Source: Solibacillus sp. FSL W7-1464
GTDB taxonomy: Bacteria > Bacillota > Bacilli > Bacillales_A > Planococcaceae
Length of the DNA stretch: 64,000 bases
NCBI RefSeq assembly: GCF_038004425.1
Contig: NZ_JBBORC010000001.1
Coordinates: 3,015,001 to 3,079,000 of the forward strand
Reading direction: 5' to 3'
Position numbers and translations under genes: made by a program. Position 1 is the stretch's first letter. Each line of letters starts with the position of its first letter. Of this stretch, positions 39,271 to 48,870 are shown piece by piece. A model generated the notes under the pieces. It did no database searches. It saw nothing but the letters and a program-made list of their open reading frames with translations, and had not been told where the DNA came from.

Positions 39271-40815
39271 ATGTTGGAAATCGTTAATTTTTTGAATAAG
39301 TATGTTTGGAGTAATGCGTTAGTATTTCTATTTTTGGCGGTAGGTCTTATTTTTACGTTGAGAACTCGATTTGTTCAAGTGCGGCGCTTTAAAGATATGA
39401 TCACATTGCTGTTTGAAAAAAATAATGACAGTGCAGGGATTTCTTCTTTCCAGGCATTGGCGATGTCCTTAGGCAGTCGTATCGGCACAGGTAATATTGT
39501 CGGTGTTGCAGCGGCCATCAGCCTCGGTGGTCCCGGTGCGGTTTTCTGGATGTGGGTTATGGGATTTTTAGGTGCAGCCACTTCATTTATTGAAATTACC
39601 CTTTCTCAAATTTTCAAAAGTAAAATCGAAGGTGAATACCGCGGCGGAACACCGTTTTATATTTACAAAGGATTGAATTTGAAATGGTTTTCCATCATTT
39701 CAGCGACGATTTTAATTATCGTTATCGGGATTTTATGGCCGACAGTACAGGCGAACACGATTGCTTTAACGGTTCAGGAATCATTCAATGTTCCCCCACT
39801 TGTAACAGGTTTACTGCTTGCTGCATTAATGGCCGTGATCATTTACGGTGGTGTAAAGCGAATCGCTACTGTTTCGGAATATTTAGTTCCGTTTATGGCT
39901 TTAGCTTACGTGACAATTTGTATCGCATTATTAGTCGTTAACATATCCGAAATTCCGGCGATGTTTTCATTAATCGTGACAAGTGCGCTTAACTTGAATG
40001 CTACGTTTGCAGGTTTAGTAGGAACCGCCATTGCAATGGGTGTTCAGCGTGGGGTGTTCTCAAGTGCTGCCGGGTTGGGTACGGAAACATTTGAATCCGG
40101 TGCAACGAGTGTTTCGCACCCTGCCAAACAAGGGTTAGTACAGGCATTCTCAATTTATATTGATACGTTTTTAATTTGTACAGCGACAGCATTTATGATT
40201 TTAATTACAGGTATGTATAATGTTACGCCAAATGCCGGCGAGGCCATCGTATCGAATATTCCGGGTGCAAATCCTGAAATTTATACACAGTCTGCGATGA
40301 GTACACTGATCTCTCCGACATTCGGCCAGTACTTTATGACAATATCTTTATTCCTGTTCTGTTTTACTACGTTAATTACGTACTTCTACAAAATGGATAC
40401 GAATATAGCCTTCATTAAAGAAATGCTGAATATCGGCAAAGCAGGCAAAATCATTACGCATACTGCCCGCATCGGCCTTCTAGGTATGGTTATTTTCGGT
40501 GCAGTGAATTCGGCTACACTCATTTGGGCGATTACCGATTTAGGCGTAGGCCTGCTCGGTTGGGTAAACGTTATTACAATCGTACTGCTTTCGAAAACTG
40601 CTTTAACCGCACTGAAAGATTACGATACGCAAAAACGCTTGGGCCTTAACCCAACGTTCAACCCATTAGTGTTAGGCATTAAGAACGCGGATTTCTGGGA
40701 GGATCTCGAAGCAAGATCTTCGATACCAAATACCGTTCCTTCAAAAGGAAAAACGGTCGTTGCGAAGAAAGTGCGTGAGCGTCTTCAGCCAGTACCGAAT
40801 CCGTTTTCTGAATAA
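39271..40815 (+). CDS. AGCS-family alanine/glycine:sodium symporter
   Basis: A 514-residue transporter with about eleven membrane helices. The AGCS family segments GSRIGTGNIVGVA near 70 and the downstream GGPGAVFWMWVMGFLGA are clear. Members import alanine, glycine or glutamine with sodium (AlsT/DagA types). The hydrophilic C-terminal tail (about 455-514) is longer than usual. The start ATG 39271 follows AAAAAGGA; an ATG four bases earlier is out of frame. It is a single gene with its own terminator. Confidence 0.9.
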   Translation: MLEIVNFLNKYVWSNALVFLFLAVGLIFTLRTRFVQVRRFKDMITLLFEKNNDSAGISSFQALAMSLGSRIGTGNIVGVAAAISLGGPGAVFWMWVMGFLGAATSFIEITLSQIFKSKIEGEYRGGTPFYIYKGLNLKWFSIISATILIIVIGILWPTVQANTIALTVQESFNVPPLVTGLLLAALMAVIIYGGVKRIATVSEYLVPFMALAYVTICIALLVVNISEIPAMFSLIVTSALNLNATFAGLVGTAIAMGVQRGVFSSAAGLGTETFESGATSVSHPAKQGLVQAFSIYIDTFLICTATAFMILITGMYNVTPNAGEAIVSNIPGANPEIYTQSAMSTLISPTFGQYFMTISLFLFCFTTLITYFYKMDTNIAFIKEMLNIGKAGKIITHTARIGLLGMVIFGAVNSATLIWAITDLGVGLLGWVNVITIVLLSKTALTALKDYDTQKRLGLNPTFNPLVLGIKNADFWEDLEARSSIPNTVPSKGKTVVAKKVRERLQPVPNPFSE

Positions 40816-40822
40816 GTGACAG

Positions 40823-40863
40823 GCTGACCATTGCTGGATTTTCGGGTAGTGGTCAGCTTTTTT
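40823..40863 (+). terminator. Terminator of the AGCS gene
   Basis: A stem of 8-10 bp (40823-40832 with 40848-40857, GCTGACCA/TGGTCAGC) is followed by a T run, 8 bp behind the stop. Confidence 0.85.
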
Positions 40864-40928
40864 ATTTATTATTTCCTTTATATATGGTTCAATTACAGAA
40901 CAAACGTTCCAATAAAGAGGTGAAGTTT

Positions 40929-41684
40929 ATGGACATCGAACGGCTGCATATCCGCATCATGATTACGTGCTCGATTGTGGGCTTTGCCAAACATGAAGCA
41001 TTGGCCGCAAGCTATCCGGCAGAGGCAATTGATGATTTGGAACAGCACGGCTATATTGCCCGGACAAGGTATGGCCATTACTACAATACGAAGCTGGCCG
41101 CGCAGTATTTGAGAAGATTTATTACAACGTACAGTCCGCGCTTAAAGGTTGCGGAAATGGTGGAACTGTTGGAGCATGCACCCGAATATGTCGTCGTCGA
41201 TATTGAAACGACGGGGGGCTCTGCTGCAAGGGGTGATAAAATTGTGGAGATTGCCGCGCTGAAAATAAACAACGGAGAAACGGTGGACCTTTTTCACCGC
41301 TTTGTGAATCCGGAAAAACCGATCAAAAATTCGCATATCCATGGGATTACGAATGAACGGGTAAAAGATGAGCAAACCATCTCCCCTGTCATTCATGCCT
41401 TTAAAGATTTTTTAGGTGATATGCCCATTGTGAGTCACCATATCGGGTTTGACTGGTATAGCTTTCTCGCACTAGAGTTTTTCCGGAACGGTATTCGACC
41501 AACGAATCCGGCTGCGTGTACGGTACTGCTTGCACGCAAATATTTGGACAGCCCGAAGAATAACTTGAATGTCATTGCCGAAACGTATAACATTCCGCTG
41601 CTTAACCATCATACAGCCGATGCGGATGCGATTTGTGCCAATGAAATACTGCAGCTTATTTTGAAAAAAGCGACTGCACAGTAA
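40929..41684 (+). CDS. DnaQ-like 3'-5' exonuclease domain protein
   Basis: A 251-residue protein. Residues 1-80 form a helical N-terminal region (possibly a winged helix, with LAASYPAEAIDDLEQHGYIA). The rest is a DEDDh exonuclease: Asp91/Glu93 in VVVDIETTG, HIHGITNE near 140, HHIGFDWYSFLAL with the third Asp near 180, and HHTADADA with the catalytic His and fourth Asp near 230. It probably trims single-stranded DNA or RNA ends. AGAGGTGAAG precedes ATG 40929. Its stop region forms half of a hairpin ending in T (41666-41705). Confidence 0.85.
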   Translation: MDIERLHIRIMITCSIVGFAKHEALAASYPAEAIDDLEQHGYIARTRYGHYYNTKLAAQYLRRFITTYSPRLKVAEMVELLEHAPEYVVVDIETTGGSAARGDKIVEIAALKINNGETVDLFHRFVNPEKPIKNSHIHGITNERVKDEQTISPVIHAFKDFLGDMPIVSHHIGFDWYSFLALEFFRNGIRPTNPAACTVLLARKYLDSPKNNLNVIAETYNIPLLNHHTADADAICANEILQLILKKATAQ

Positions 41685-41705
41685 GAATGTGTGTGGTCGC
41701 TTTTT
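41666..41705 (+). terminator. Terminator overlapping the exonuclease stop
   Basis: A 9-bp perfect pairing (41666-41674 AAAAGCGAC with 41696-41704 GTCGCTTTT) ends in T. It precedes array D by 8 bp. Confidence 0.7.
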
Positions 41706-41712
41706 GTGCTTT

Positions 41713-41885
41713 TATTAGAATAGTTGAAATGGTTATTAGAAAATGTTCGCAGGGTATTAGAACATCGGAGTGCTTTATTTGAAGATGGCGGCTGTTTATT
41801 AGAACAACTCACTGATTTATTAGAAGTTCGCACTTTTATTAGAACATTTTTTTGTTTATTAGAACAATGCAGGACATTATTAGAA
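41713..41885 (+). repeat. TATTAGAA box array D (9 boxes)
   Basis: Boxes start at 41713, 41734, 41755, 41776 (TATTTGAA), 41797, 41818, 41837, 41857 and 41878; the offsets are exactly 0,21,42,63,84,105,124,144,165. This is a minimal nine-box core with no upstream block. It begins directly behind the exonuclease terminator and ends 72 bp before the next start codon. Confidence 0.94.
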
Positions 41886-41957
41886 GTTCTCAGAATGCAT
41901 TGTGTTGAAACTATTTCCAGCCTGTCGTCGTAGAATATATAAATTGGAGGTGGATGG

Positions 41958-42752
41958 ATGAGGAACTTCTCTTTATATATGATGTTTACCGGGATATTGA
42001 TCATCGCCATTAGCGGAAACTGGATTATCTTAAATTATGATAATGTCACGGTTTATCCGAAAACTTCTTATGTTATTTTTACAATCGGGTTAGTATTTGT
42101 AGCAGGCGCATTTGTCATGAGCCGTTTCACTACGTACCGTGAAACTGCGAGTACAAATGATAAACGAGACGCATTAAACAGATGGCTTATGGCGAATTAT
42201 CCGGTTAATAAATGGTTGATTGGCCTCGCCGTTCTTCCTCTTGTCATTGCACCGTTTTATAGCTGGCTGCTGCTTTATACGTTATTTAAGTGGTATTTAA
42301 TTGTTGGTAGTATGATAGCCGGAATAATTTTCGTGCTGCAAGGTGAACGGGTAGAAGATGATGCGGATTGGCAGTATAAAGGAAAAACAAAGAAAATGCT
42401 GGATCTGATCGATTACCGGAAACACCCGTTTAATATTTCGCTTATTCTTTTTATACTCGTCATTGGCAGCTTTATTTTCAGTAAGCAGTGGAATATTCCG
42501 CTCCATATGGATGTTGGCGGCAATCCGTACTACGTTGTTACTTTGCCAATCAGTGCATCTGTTATGTCCGCCCTCATGGTAATGAGTACGTTTATTTATA
42601 TTATCCATCATGGGGATTTCTTCGGATTCCTTAAAGCTGGGCTAAGTTATGAACGAGTCATGGCTGCCCACTTTGGAGAAATTTTTATGTGTAGTCCTAC
42701 ATTGTGTCTTTTAATTTTCACTTGGATTATTTCCTTATCCTCTTATTGGTAG
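41958..42752 (+). CDS. Membrane protein of unknown family
   Basis: A 264-residue protein with about seven hydrophobic segments (7-25, 38-57, 85-105, 108-125, 158-175, 195-220, 240-260) and a charged loop at 60-80. No known family is recognised. The start at 41958 follows GGAGGTGG; an ATG at 41954 is in another frame. It stands alone between array D and the cupin gene, 60 bp before the latter, and the two could be cotranscribed. Confidence 0.6.
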   Translation: MRNFSLYMMFTGILIIAISGNWIILNYDNVTVYPKTSYVIFTIGLVFVAGAFVMSRFTTYRETASTNDKRDALNRWLMANYPVNKWLIGLAVLPLVIAPFYSWLLLYTLFKWYLIVGSMIAGIIFVLQGERVEDDADWQYKGKTKKMLDLIDYRKHPFNISLILFILVIGSFIFSKQWNIPLHMDVGGNPYYVVTLPISASVMSALMVMSTFIYIIHHGDFFGFLKAGLSYERVMAAHFGEIFMCSPTLCLLIFTWIISLSSYW

Positions 42753-42812
42753 ATAGGCACGAAACGGTAAATTTTTGCATACTTTAGCAACAATAAAAAA
42801 AGAGGTGAACGA

Positions 42813-43385
42813 TTGAATTCGAATCATGATTATACAACGGCGCAACCGCAGTTTACATTCGATCTTAATAAAAATGCGTTGTTCGTTAAAGACCAGCATA
42901 ATTTTATCAACCTGCTTGGCGTGAACCAGTTGAATACGCTGGATAATATATCGCTGCTTGATATTTATTTGAGCGCCAATAATGTCATTGAGCCGCACTA
43001 CCATCAAAATGCGGCGGAACTTGTTTACTGCATTACAGGAAGGGCGATTGTTTCCATATTGAATCCGTTTACGAAACAGCTGATGCATTTCCCGATTAGT
43101 CCCGGTCAAGTGGCGAACGTTCCTCAAGGGTGGTGGCATTACGAAGTCGCTACGCAAAACAATACGCATCTGCTTGCCATTTTTAATGCTCCGACACCAG
43201 AAGTGATTCTAGGTTCTGATCTGCTTAAGCTGACACCGGCAAATATTATGGCCCATACTTATGGCATGAATGAAAATCTGTGGCAGCAGGCAGTTGCCCC
43301 TGTCAGACCGAATACTTTCATCGGTCCGCCAAACCCTTGGCAGCATGCCCAGCCCGGCAATTATGGCGGCGGGTATGGGCAGTGA
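42813..43385 (+). CDS. Single-domain cupin protein
   Basis: A 190-residue germin/oxalate-decarboxylase-like cupin. Motif 1 is PHYHQNAAELVYCITG (two His and one Glu as metal ligands) and motif 2 is PQGWWHYEV with the fourth His, so a Mn/Fe site looks intact. The C-terminal 40 residues are rich in Pro, Gly and aromatic residues (ending GNYGGGYGQ), which recalls spore or cell-surface proteins. The start is TTG at 42813 behind AGAGGTGAAC. Catalytic function is unknown. Confidence 0.8.
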   Translation: MNSNHDYTTAQPQFTFDLNKNALFVKDQHNFINLLGVNQLNTLDNISLLDIYLSANNVIEPHYHQNAAELVYCITGRAIVSILNPFTKQLMHFPISPGQVANVPQGWWHYEVATQNNTHLLAIFNAPTPEVILGSDLLKLTPANIMAHTYGMNENLWQQAVAPVRPNTFIGPPNPWQHAQPGNYGGGYGQ

Positions 43386-43500
43386 TTGATCTCGGTCGAA
43401 GGATCAAATTTCAAAAAGCGCTTGCATAATGATGCGGTCATGTTATGATTATTGTGAAATTAACCCAATATTGGAAGCAGATATTCTGCTCGTAAAACTA

Positions 43501-43582
43501 CTAGGGGCGCCTAATGGCTGAGAAGTACCCTTTGCACCTGATCTAGGTAATACTAGCGTAGGAAAGTAGTATCGATCCCCTA
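43501..43582 (+). promoter_or_regulatory. TPP riboswitch (THI element)
   Basis: The element shows the conserved TPP-binding blocks in order: P1 arm TAGGGG (43502-), GGCTGAGA at 43516-43523, ACCTGATCTAGGTAATAC and GCGTAGGAAAGTA, closing with ATCCCCTA. It is followed 28 bp later by an intrinsic terminator and then thiW, so thiamine pyrophosphate should switch transcription off by termination. Confidence 0.95.
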
Positions 43583-43609
43583 TTTTTATTTTTTGTTTAG
43601 GCTACGATA

Positions 43610-43638
43610 CCACTTTCTTAATTGAAAGTGGTTTTTTT
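43610..43638 (+). terminator. Expression-platform terminator of the TPP riboswitch
   Basis: An 8-bp perfect stem (43610-43617 with 43624-43631, CCACTTTC) is followed by seven T. It lies between the riboswitch and thiW. Confidence 0.9.
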
Positions 43639-43669
43639 GTTGCAAAAATTATTGTAAAGGATGGTAAAA

Positions 43670-44176
43670 ATGAATAAAACGAGAAAGCTTACTTACTCCG
43701 CGATTATCGCAGCGATCACAACGATTCTCAGCAGTATGGTATACATCCCATTAGGTTTTGCAAAAATTTTTCCGATTCAGCATTTTGCCAATGTCGTATC
43801 AGCGGTACTGCTCGGTCCATGGTATGCGGTATTCCAGGCATTTCTTACGTCCACATTGAGAAACTTAATGGGGACAGGCAGTCTATTTGCTTATCCGGGA
43901 AGTATGATCGGCGCACTGCTAGCCGCACTTTTGTTTGCGAAAACGAAGAAACTGGCGTTTGCAGCTGTTGGTGAAGTGATTGGAACAGGGTTGCTCGGTG
44001 CGGTTGCTACTTATCCGATTGCAATTTTATTTTTAGGTCAGGAAGCAGCGCTGTTCGGCTTTGTACCAGCATTTATGATGAGTTCGTTTGCGGGTGCGCT
44101 TTTAGGTTATGGTTTGCTGAAGGTGATGGTGAGAAACCGGGCGTTTGGCGGGATGCTTTATCAGAATGTGGGGTGA
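43670..44176 (+). CDS. thiW: ThiW-type ECF S component for thiamine-precursor uptake
   Basis: A 168-residue membrane protein with five to six helices. It begins with the S-component start TRKLTYSAIIAAITTILSS and contains RNLMGTGSLFAYPGSMIGA, typical of ThiW, which captures the thiazole precursor of thiamine for a shared energy-coupling module. The upstream TPP riboswitch confirms the thiamine link. TAAAGG at 43655-43660 supports ATG 43670 over 43661. No other thiamine gene is beside it, so ThiW works with ECF ATPases encoded elsewhere. Confidence 0.9.
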   Translation: MNKTRKLTYSAIIAAITTILSSMVYIPLGFAKIFPIQHFANVVSAVLLGPWYAVFQAFLTSTLRNLMGTGSLFAYPGSMIGALLAALLFAKTKKLAFAAVGEVIGTGLLGAVATYPIAILFLGQEAALFGFVPAFMMSSFAGALLGYGLLKVMVRNRAFGGMLYQNVG

Positions 44177-44195
44177 GTCGACGGGGTTGGGTTTT

Positions 44196-44593
44196 TATTT
44201 GAAGGTTTCGGGTGGATATTAGAACTTCGGGGCGGGATATTAGAACTTCTGCGTGCTTTATTAGAACAATCTATTGCTGGAAGATTTTCTTCACTGGTCT
44301 AGCGGTTTTATTAGAAGAGTTGGAGCAGATATTAGAACTTCGGGGCGGGATATTGGATCTTTCGTGGATTTTATTAGAACAACTTATTTATGGAGAACTA
44401 TTTTCACCAGCTTATTGATTTTATTAGAAGACTTGAGCGTTTATTAGAACTTCCGGGCGGGATATTTGAAGATCTGCGGATGATATTAGAACAAATCACC
44501 TACTTATTAGAACAACCGACACTTATATTAGAAAATCCCACGTTTATTAGAAGATTTTAAACTATATTAGAACAACTCAGCCCTTTATTAGAA
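44196..44593 (+). repeat. TATTAGAA box array E (17 boxes, two upstream blocks)
   Basis: Block 1 boxes start at 44196 (TATTTGAA), 44217, 44238, 44259; block 2 at 44309, 44330, 44351 (TATTGGAT), 44372; the core at 44422, 44442, 44463 (TATTTGAA), 44484, 44505, 44526, 44545, 44565, 44586. Core offsets are 0,20,41,62,83,104,123,143,164. Both blocks are spaced exactly 113 bp, and the 21-bp units at 44217 and 44330 are identical. It fills the gap between convergent genes. Confidence 0.93.
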
Positions 44594-44635
44594 AATGAAG
44601 CGCCGGGTATTAATGCATGACACCCGGCACAATTT

Positions 44636-45031
44636 TCAAGCTAAATTAATCTGCCACGACACGCCGTAGCGGTCATTTAGCCAGCCGAACTTCTTACTGA
44701 AACCGTAATCCCCGATCGGCATTAGCGGATGTCCGCCTTCGAGCAGTTTTTCATATAGATAGTCGGTTTCCTCTTCGGTATCACATGTAATAAAAATAGA
44801 GAACGACGGGGTAAAGTCAAATTCATGTTTTAAATTACTGTCGATGCACATAAATTCCTGACCTTTAATCGAAAAAGTCGCTTGCATGACTTTCCCTTCG
44901 TCTCCGCCTTCATTTGCCCCATAGCGGACAATGCTCGTAATTTCCGCATCCTCGATTATGGATGTGTAGAAGTTCATTGCCTCTTCTGCAACTCCGCCTT
45001 GAAATATTAAAAATGGTTTTGCGCTTTTCAT
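44636..45031 (-). CDS. PhnB/VOC-family glyoxalase-like protein
   Basis: A 131-residue protein of the VOC superfamily, PhnB type. Typical are PFLIFQGGVAEEAMNFY at the start, the paired beta-alpha-beta modules, and the C-terminal GWLNDRYGVSWQIN. PhnB-like proteins are dimeric and mostly of unknown reaction; some resemble methyltransferase-like or lyase enzymes. GAAGGGGAAGG precedes the ATG. It stands alone. Confidence 0.85.
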   Translation of the reverse strand: MKSAKPFLIFQGGVAEEAMNFYTSIIEDAEITSIVRYGANEGGDEGKVMQATFSIKGQEFMCIDSNLKHEFDFTPSFSIFITCDTEEETDYLYEKLLEGGHPLMPIGDYGFSKKFGWLNDRYGVSWQINLA

Positions 45032-45111
45032 TGTAGCCTTCCCCTTCCGAAATCAAATTTACACCACTTCAATTTAGCCTATTTTAACCTTTTCCGCGAA
45101 CTTTTCTACCT

Positions 45112-45145
45112 ATAAAAAGGCATCTCCATATTCGAAGATGCCTTT
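45112..45145 (-). terminator. Terminator behind the dCache chemoreceptor
   Basis: A 10-bp perfect stem (45116-45125 with 45136-45145, AAAGGCATCT) is followed on the minus strand by T's. It lies 4 bp past the chemoreceptor stop. Confidence 0.88.
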
Positions 45146-45148
45146 CGT

Positions 45149-47149
45149 TTAATATTTAAATTTCGCGATAACGAGCTGTAATTCCTGTGCCAGTTCTGTT
45201 AAAGCTTGTGCCGATGTAGAAATTTCTTCAATCGCGATGAGCTGTTGTTCCGAAGATGCGGCTACTTCTTCTGAAATCGCAGCATTGTCTTGCGCAAATA
45301 ATGCCATTTCACGTACGCTGGAAGATGTTTCGAGAATCGAGGCAGACACTTGCTGTGCTGTTGCCGATACTTCCTCTATTTGCGGTGTTACTTGCTCCAT
45401 ACTTTCGATAATGGTAGAGAACTTCGCCAATGCTTCGTTGGAAACTTCCACACCATTTTCTACCTGGTGGGAAATGCGGTCCATAATCGAGACCGTATTT
45501 TCCGTGTCATTCTGAATAGCTGAAATGATTTCATAAATATCCTTTGTCGACTGATGGGACTGATTTGCCAGTTGCTTCACTTCATTGGCGACAACCGCAA
45601 AACCTTTCCCGTGTTCCCCTGCTCGTGCCGCTTCAATCGAGGCATTTAATGAAAGCAAGTTTGTCTGTTCAGCGATTCCTGTAATAATATTTAAAATCGA
45701 ATTCACCTGTTTTGAACGATCATTTAATGACTGGATCGTTTGATGGGACGCGATGACCGACTGATGGATCGATTTCATCTGATTCACAATATTTTCAACA
45801 GACTGACCGCCATCATATGCCTGTTTCGTCGTTTCGTTTGTAAGTGCTGAAACTTGCGCCGAGTAATTCGCGATTTGTACAGCGCCCTCCGTTATTTCCT
45901 CGAATGCATGGACACTTGTATCGACACTGTCCTTTTGCTTTTCCGCGCTTAGCGATACTTGCTGAATCGAAGCCGAAACTTCCTGTGTCACAGCAGTCGT
46001 CTCTTCGGAGTTCGCCGACAACTGTTCTGCTGAAGCCGCGACAAGTTCCGCATTTTGCTCAATTTTATGAATGAGGGATTTGAGGCTTTCCTGCATTTCT
46101 CCAAAGGCCTGTCCCAGCTCTCCAATTTCATCCGTCGTTTTCACGTCGATCGTTTGCGTCAGATCGCCATCACTGATCATTAGTGCTTTTTCTTTTAAAT
46201 CTTTGATCGGTCTAATAATTGAACGGATCAGAATAAAGATTAGCAGTACACCAACTACAACCATAATTAAAATAACGATAATGGTTGCTTTAATTATCGG
46301 TGCTGCCGCCTCATCAATTTCATGAAGATACATATTTCCGCCAAGTTTCCAGCCCGTCAATTCGTTTGTGATAAAACGGACTACTTTTTTGTCACCGAAA
46401 TAATCGTACTCAATCGAGCTCGCTTCGTTACTGTAAAACACATCGTAGAACGACTCTCCAAGTGGCGTGCCTGTTTCCTCTTCAGGGTGGACGATGTATT
46501 CGCCCTTTCTATCAAGCAGTACTGCATAGCCCTCTTCCCCAACATTAATCTGGCCTGTTATTTCGGCAATGTGACTTAATTTCAAGTTAATTCCGACTAC
46601 CCCGCCGGCGATACTTTTTGAAATCGTTACAACTACATTATTACTGCTCGTAGAAATGTATGGATGCGAAATAACGGCCTGTCCTTTATTGGCAATGGCG
46701 TCCTTGTACCAGTCACGTTCTGTTACATCGAAATCTTTATCCATTGCCATATACGGCGCAATCGTCACCGATCCGTCATCCTTGCCAAGAAACACGGATT
46801 CCGCGTCTTCGTTCAGTTCAACATATTGATCCATGATTTTTGCTATATATTCATCGTCATCACTGCTACTGATTTCTTTCGATAAAAAGTCAACATTATC
46901 GATTTTATTTTCCATCAGACTGTTAATCGATGTATTGAGTAATCCCAAGTTTTTGTCGATTGTATTATAATACTGTTCTTTAATTGTATCCGTCGCGATA
47001 ATTGCGGCAGTTGCCCCAATCGCTATGGATGGTACTAATAAAAATAGGGCAAATGCTAAAATTAGTTTCGGTTGTAGATTTTTGAAATTAAACAAATTGG
47101 ACTTCCCTTCCTTACTAAGTTCGTAATATGTATTTCGATTAATAGACAT
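45149..47149 (-). CDS. Methyl-accepting chemotaxis protein with dCache sensor
   Basis: A 666-residue chemoreceptor: membrane helix 28-52, a double-Cache extracytoplasmic domain (about 55-285) with [19 protein letters not shown] and [20 protein letters not shown], second helix 287-310, HAMP 311-365, and a signalling domain with [20 protein letters not shown] near 495. dCache receptors often sense amino acids or other small ligands directly. The ATG at 47149 lacks a good ribosome site; a TTG at 47095 ([11 protein letters not shown]) has AAGGAAGGG at 8 nt and may be the real start. Confidence 0.9.
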   Translation of the reverse strand: MSINRNTYYELSKEGKSNLFNFKNLQPKLILAFALFLLVPSIAIGATAAIIATDTIKEQYYNTIDKNLGLLNTSINSLMENKIDNVDFLSKEISSSDDDEYIAKIMDQYVELNEDAESVFLGKDDGSVTIAPYMAMDKDFDVTERDWYKDAIANKGQAVISHPYISTSSNNVVVTISKSIAGGVVGINLKLSHIAEITGQINVGEEGYAVLLDRKGEYIVHPEEETGTPLGESFYDVFYSNEASSIEYDYFGDKKVVRFITNELTGWKLGGNMYLHEIDEAAAPIIKATIIVILIMVVVGVLLIFILIRSIIRPIKDLKEKALMISDGDLTQTIDVKTTDEIGELGQAFGEMQESLKSLIHKIEQNAELVAASAEQLSANSEETTAVTQEVSASIQQVSLSAEKQKDSVDTSVHAFEEITEGAVQIANYSAQVSALTNETTKQAYDGGQSVENIVNQMKSIHQSVIASHQTIQSLNDRSKQVNSILNIITGIAEQTNLLSLNASIEAARAGEHGKGFAVVANEVKQLANQSHQSTKDIYEIISAIQNDTENTVSIMDRISHQVENGVEVSNEALAKFSTIIESMEQVTPQIEEVSATAQQVSASILETSSSVREMALFAQDNAAISEEVAASSEQQLIAIEEISTSAQALTELAQELQLVIAKFKY

Positions 47150-47385
47150 TTTTCAAGTCTGTTTCTTATATCACCCTTTCAAGTTCACTACTAATTACTA
47201 AAGCCTCTATCTCTTTTTAATTTTCCGAGTAAGTTTTATGCAATAATACTTACTTTAAATAATAAAATTAATATACTAATTTCCTATGTCAGTATACAAT
47301 TTTCCCTTTACTAAATAAAATAGTGAAAAAGAATACGTTACATTCCTAAAATTCATAGGTAGGGATGGGGTTCGGTTGCTTAATT
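47150..47385. other. AT-rich spacer upstream of the chemoreceptor
   Basis: This 236-bp stretch lies between the start of the chemoreceptor gene and array F. It should hold the chemoreceptor promoter (minus strand). I see no gene or stable hairpin. A G-rich leader at 47361-47376 introduces the array. Confidence 0.5.
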
Positions 47386-47701
47386 TATTAGAAGTTTTTA
47401 TGAAGATATTAGAAGAGTTACATCGAATATTAGAACTTCGGCGAGGTTTATTAGAATAACTTGGATAAGCGGATGCTTTTATGAGTGGGAGCGTTGTATT
47501 TTTGGTTTTCGGAGAGAGTATGAGATTTTATTAGAAGAGTTGGGGCAGATATTAGAATATTGGGGGAGGATATTAGAACTTCTGTGGGCGATATTAGCAC
47601 AAGTTACGGACTTATTAGCATATTTATTACTTATATTAGAAGATCACACTTTTATTAGAACAAATAAAAATATATTAGAACAAATCACCCCTTTATTAGA
47701 A
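47386..47701 (+). repeat. TATTAGAA box array F (13 boxes)
   Basis: The upstream block starts at 47386, 47407, 47428, 47449; the core at 47529, 47550, 47571, 47592 (TATTAGCA), 47613 (TATTAGCA), 47634, 47653, 47673, 47694, with offsets exactly 0,21,42,63,84,105,124,144,165. The block begins 143 bp before the core. The plan is the same as array B, including the TATTAGCA variant at core box 4. Confidence 0.94.
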
Positions 47702-47719
47702 CATCGCTGCTGAAAATTC

Positions 47720-47753
47720 AAACACCGAATGGTCATGCTCCCACCCGGTGTTT
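47720..47753 (-). terminator. Possible terminator behind the AHSA1-like gene
   Basis: An 8-bp perfect stem (47720-47727 AAACACCG with 47746-47753 CGGTGTTT) lies 14 bp past the stop of the minus-strand gene. The T run after it is short. Confidence 0.5.
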
Positions 47754-47766
47754 CATTTTAAGTTCT

Positions 47767-48264
47767 CTAACCTTGATAGCTCACTTTTCCTGTCTCTACT
47801 AATTCCTTCAGACCCATGAACATTAAATTCCAGCCTTGTTCTGTGCCATCTCGCATTTCATCCACAGCTTTTTTTATATCATCATCTGTCCAGTGCTCTT
47901 CATTCTCAACATGGATCAGTTGGGTGAACGTCATTTCACTGCCTTGTCCCAACTCTTTCAGCTCCACTGTAATGGTATCTGCCAGTTCACTGAATTGCGG
48001 CATCTTAAAAGTGAACACGATTTTTTCAGGCGATTTGATTTCAAGGTATTCGCCGATTGCGCGGTAGTCTTTTCCACCACGGTGGTCGACAATTTCCCAG
48101 CCGCCCCCTACTTTCGGGTCATTTTGTGCGACCTTGTTCGTCCCTACCAAAGTAAAGAACCAATTTTTCATCATTTCAGGATTCAGCCATGCGTCAAACA
48201 CTTTTTCAGGCTTTACATTAAATTCTCTTTTTATCGTTAATGTCGTTGTTGAAATATTGTTCAT
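47767..48264 (-). CDS. SRPBCC/AHSA1-domain protein
   Basis: A 165-residue protein of the AHSA1-like START/SRPBCC fold, with the typical start REFNVKPEKVFDAWLNPEMMKNWF, the mid-domain GGGWEIVDHRGGKDYRAIGEYLE and a C-terminal long helix (EQGWNLMFMGLKELV). These small helix-grip proteins bind hydrophobic ligands in many contexts; no specific function is known. AAAAGGAG precedes the ATG. It is a single gene. Confidence 0.85.
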   Translation of the reverse strand: MNNISTTTLTIKREFNVKPEKVFDAWLNPEMMKNWFFTLVGTNKVAQNDPKVGGGWEIVDHRGGKDYRAIGEYLEIKSPEKIVFTFKMPQFSELADTITVELKELGQGSEMTFTQLIHVENEEHWTDDDIKKAVDEMRDGTEQGWNLMFMGLKELVETGKVSYQG

Positions 48265-48340
48265 TCAAATTCTCCTTTTAGTTACTTTAGTTAATTAATA
48301 ACCTATACACAGGAACTTTAAAAACAATTGCTCCATAAAA

Positions 48341-48374
48341 AAGTCTCCTGCGAGATTGCCCTCACAGGAGACTT
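48341..48374 (-). terminator. Terminator behind luxS
   Basis: A 10-bp perfect stem (48341-48350 AAGTCTCCTG with 48365-48374), with T's following on the minus strand, 11 bp past the luxS stop. Confidence 0.88.
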
Positions 48375-48384
48375 GCTTCAACCA

Positions 48385-48855
48385 TTATTCTCCGAAAACG
48401 ATATGCCACTCAGCACGGCCAGCTAAAAATTCCTCGGCCAATGCTTTTGCGCCTTCCAAGCTATGGCTTGCCGCCCAGCCGCACTGTACTTCATTGCATG
48501 CCGGTACAGATTCTGCCTTCAGCACATCTTGCAGTGTATTTTCAATAATCGTTAATACACCGTCATAGTCATTATAGTTCAGTAATGCCAGGTAGAAGCC
48601 TGTTTGGCAGCCCATTGGCGATAGATCAACGACATCTTCACTATGATTGCGGATACGGTCTGCCATTAAATGCTCCAAAGAGTGAAGTGACGGCATTTCC
48701 ATATGTGCCTTGTTCGGCTGTTTGAAACGGATATCGTATTTTGTTACGACGTCGCCTTTCGCTCCTGTTTTAGTACCGGCAAGGCGTACGTATGGTGCCA
48801 CTACTTTCGTATGGTCTAGATCAAAGCTCTCTACATTTGTTTTCTCTGTTGTCAT
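48385..48855 (-). CDS. luxS: S-ribosylhomocysteine lyase
   Basis: A 156-residue LuxS. It cleaves S-ribosylhomocysteine to homocysteine and the autoinducer-2 precursor in the activated methyl cycle. The Fe/Zn ligands His58 and His62 (HSLEH) and Cys125 (NEVQCGWA), and the catalytic Cys83 in [10 protein letters not shown], are all present; length is standard. It lies 15 bp behind an amino-acid ABC ATPase gene and reads as the last gene of that operon, which ties the transporter to sulfur amino acids. Confidence 0.96.
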   Translation of the reverse strand: MTTEKTNVESFDLDHTKVVAPYVRLAGTKTGAKGDVVTKYDIRFKQPNKAHMEMPSLHSLEHLMADRIRNHSEDVVDLSPMGCQTGFYLALLNYNDYDGVLTIIENTLQDVLKAESVPACNEVQCGWAASHSLEGAKALAEEFLAGRAEWHIVFGE

Positions 48856-48870
48856 GTTGAATCCCCCTAG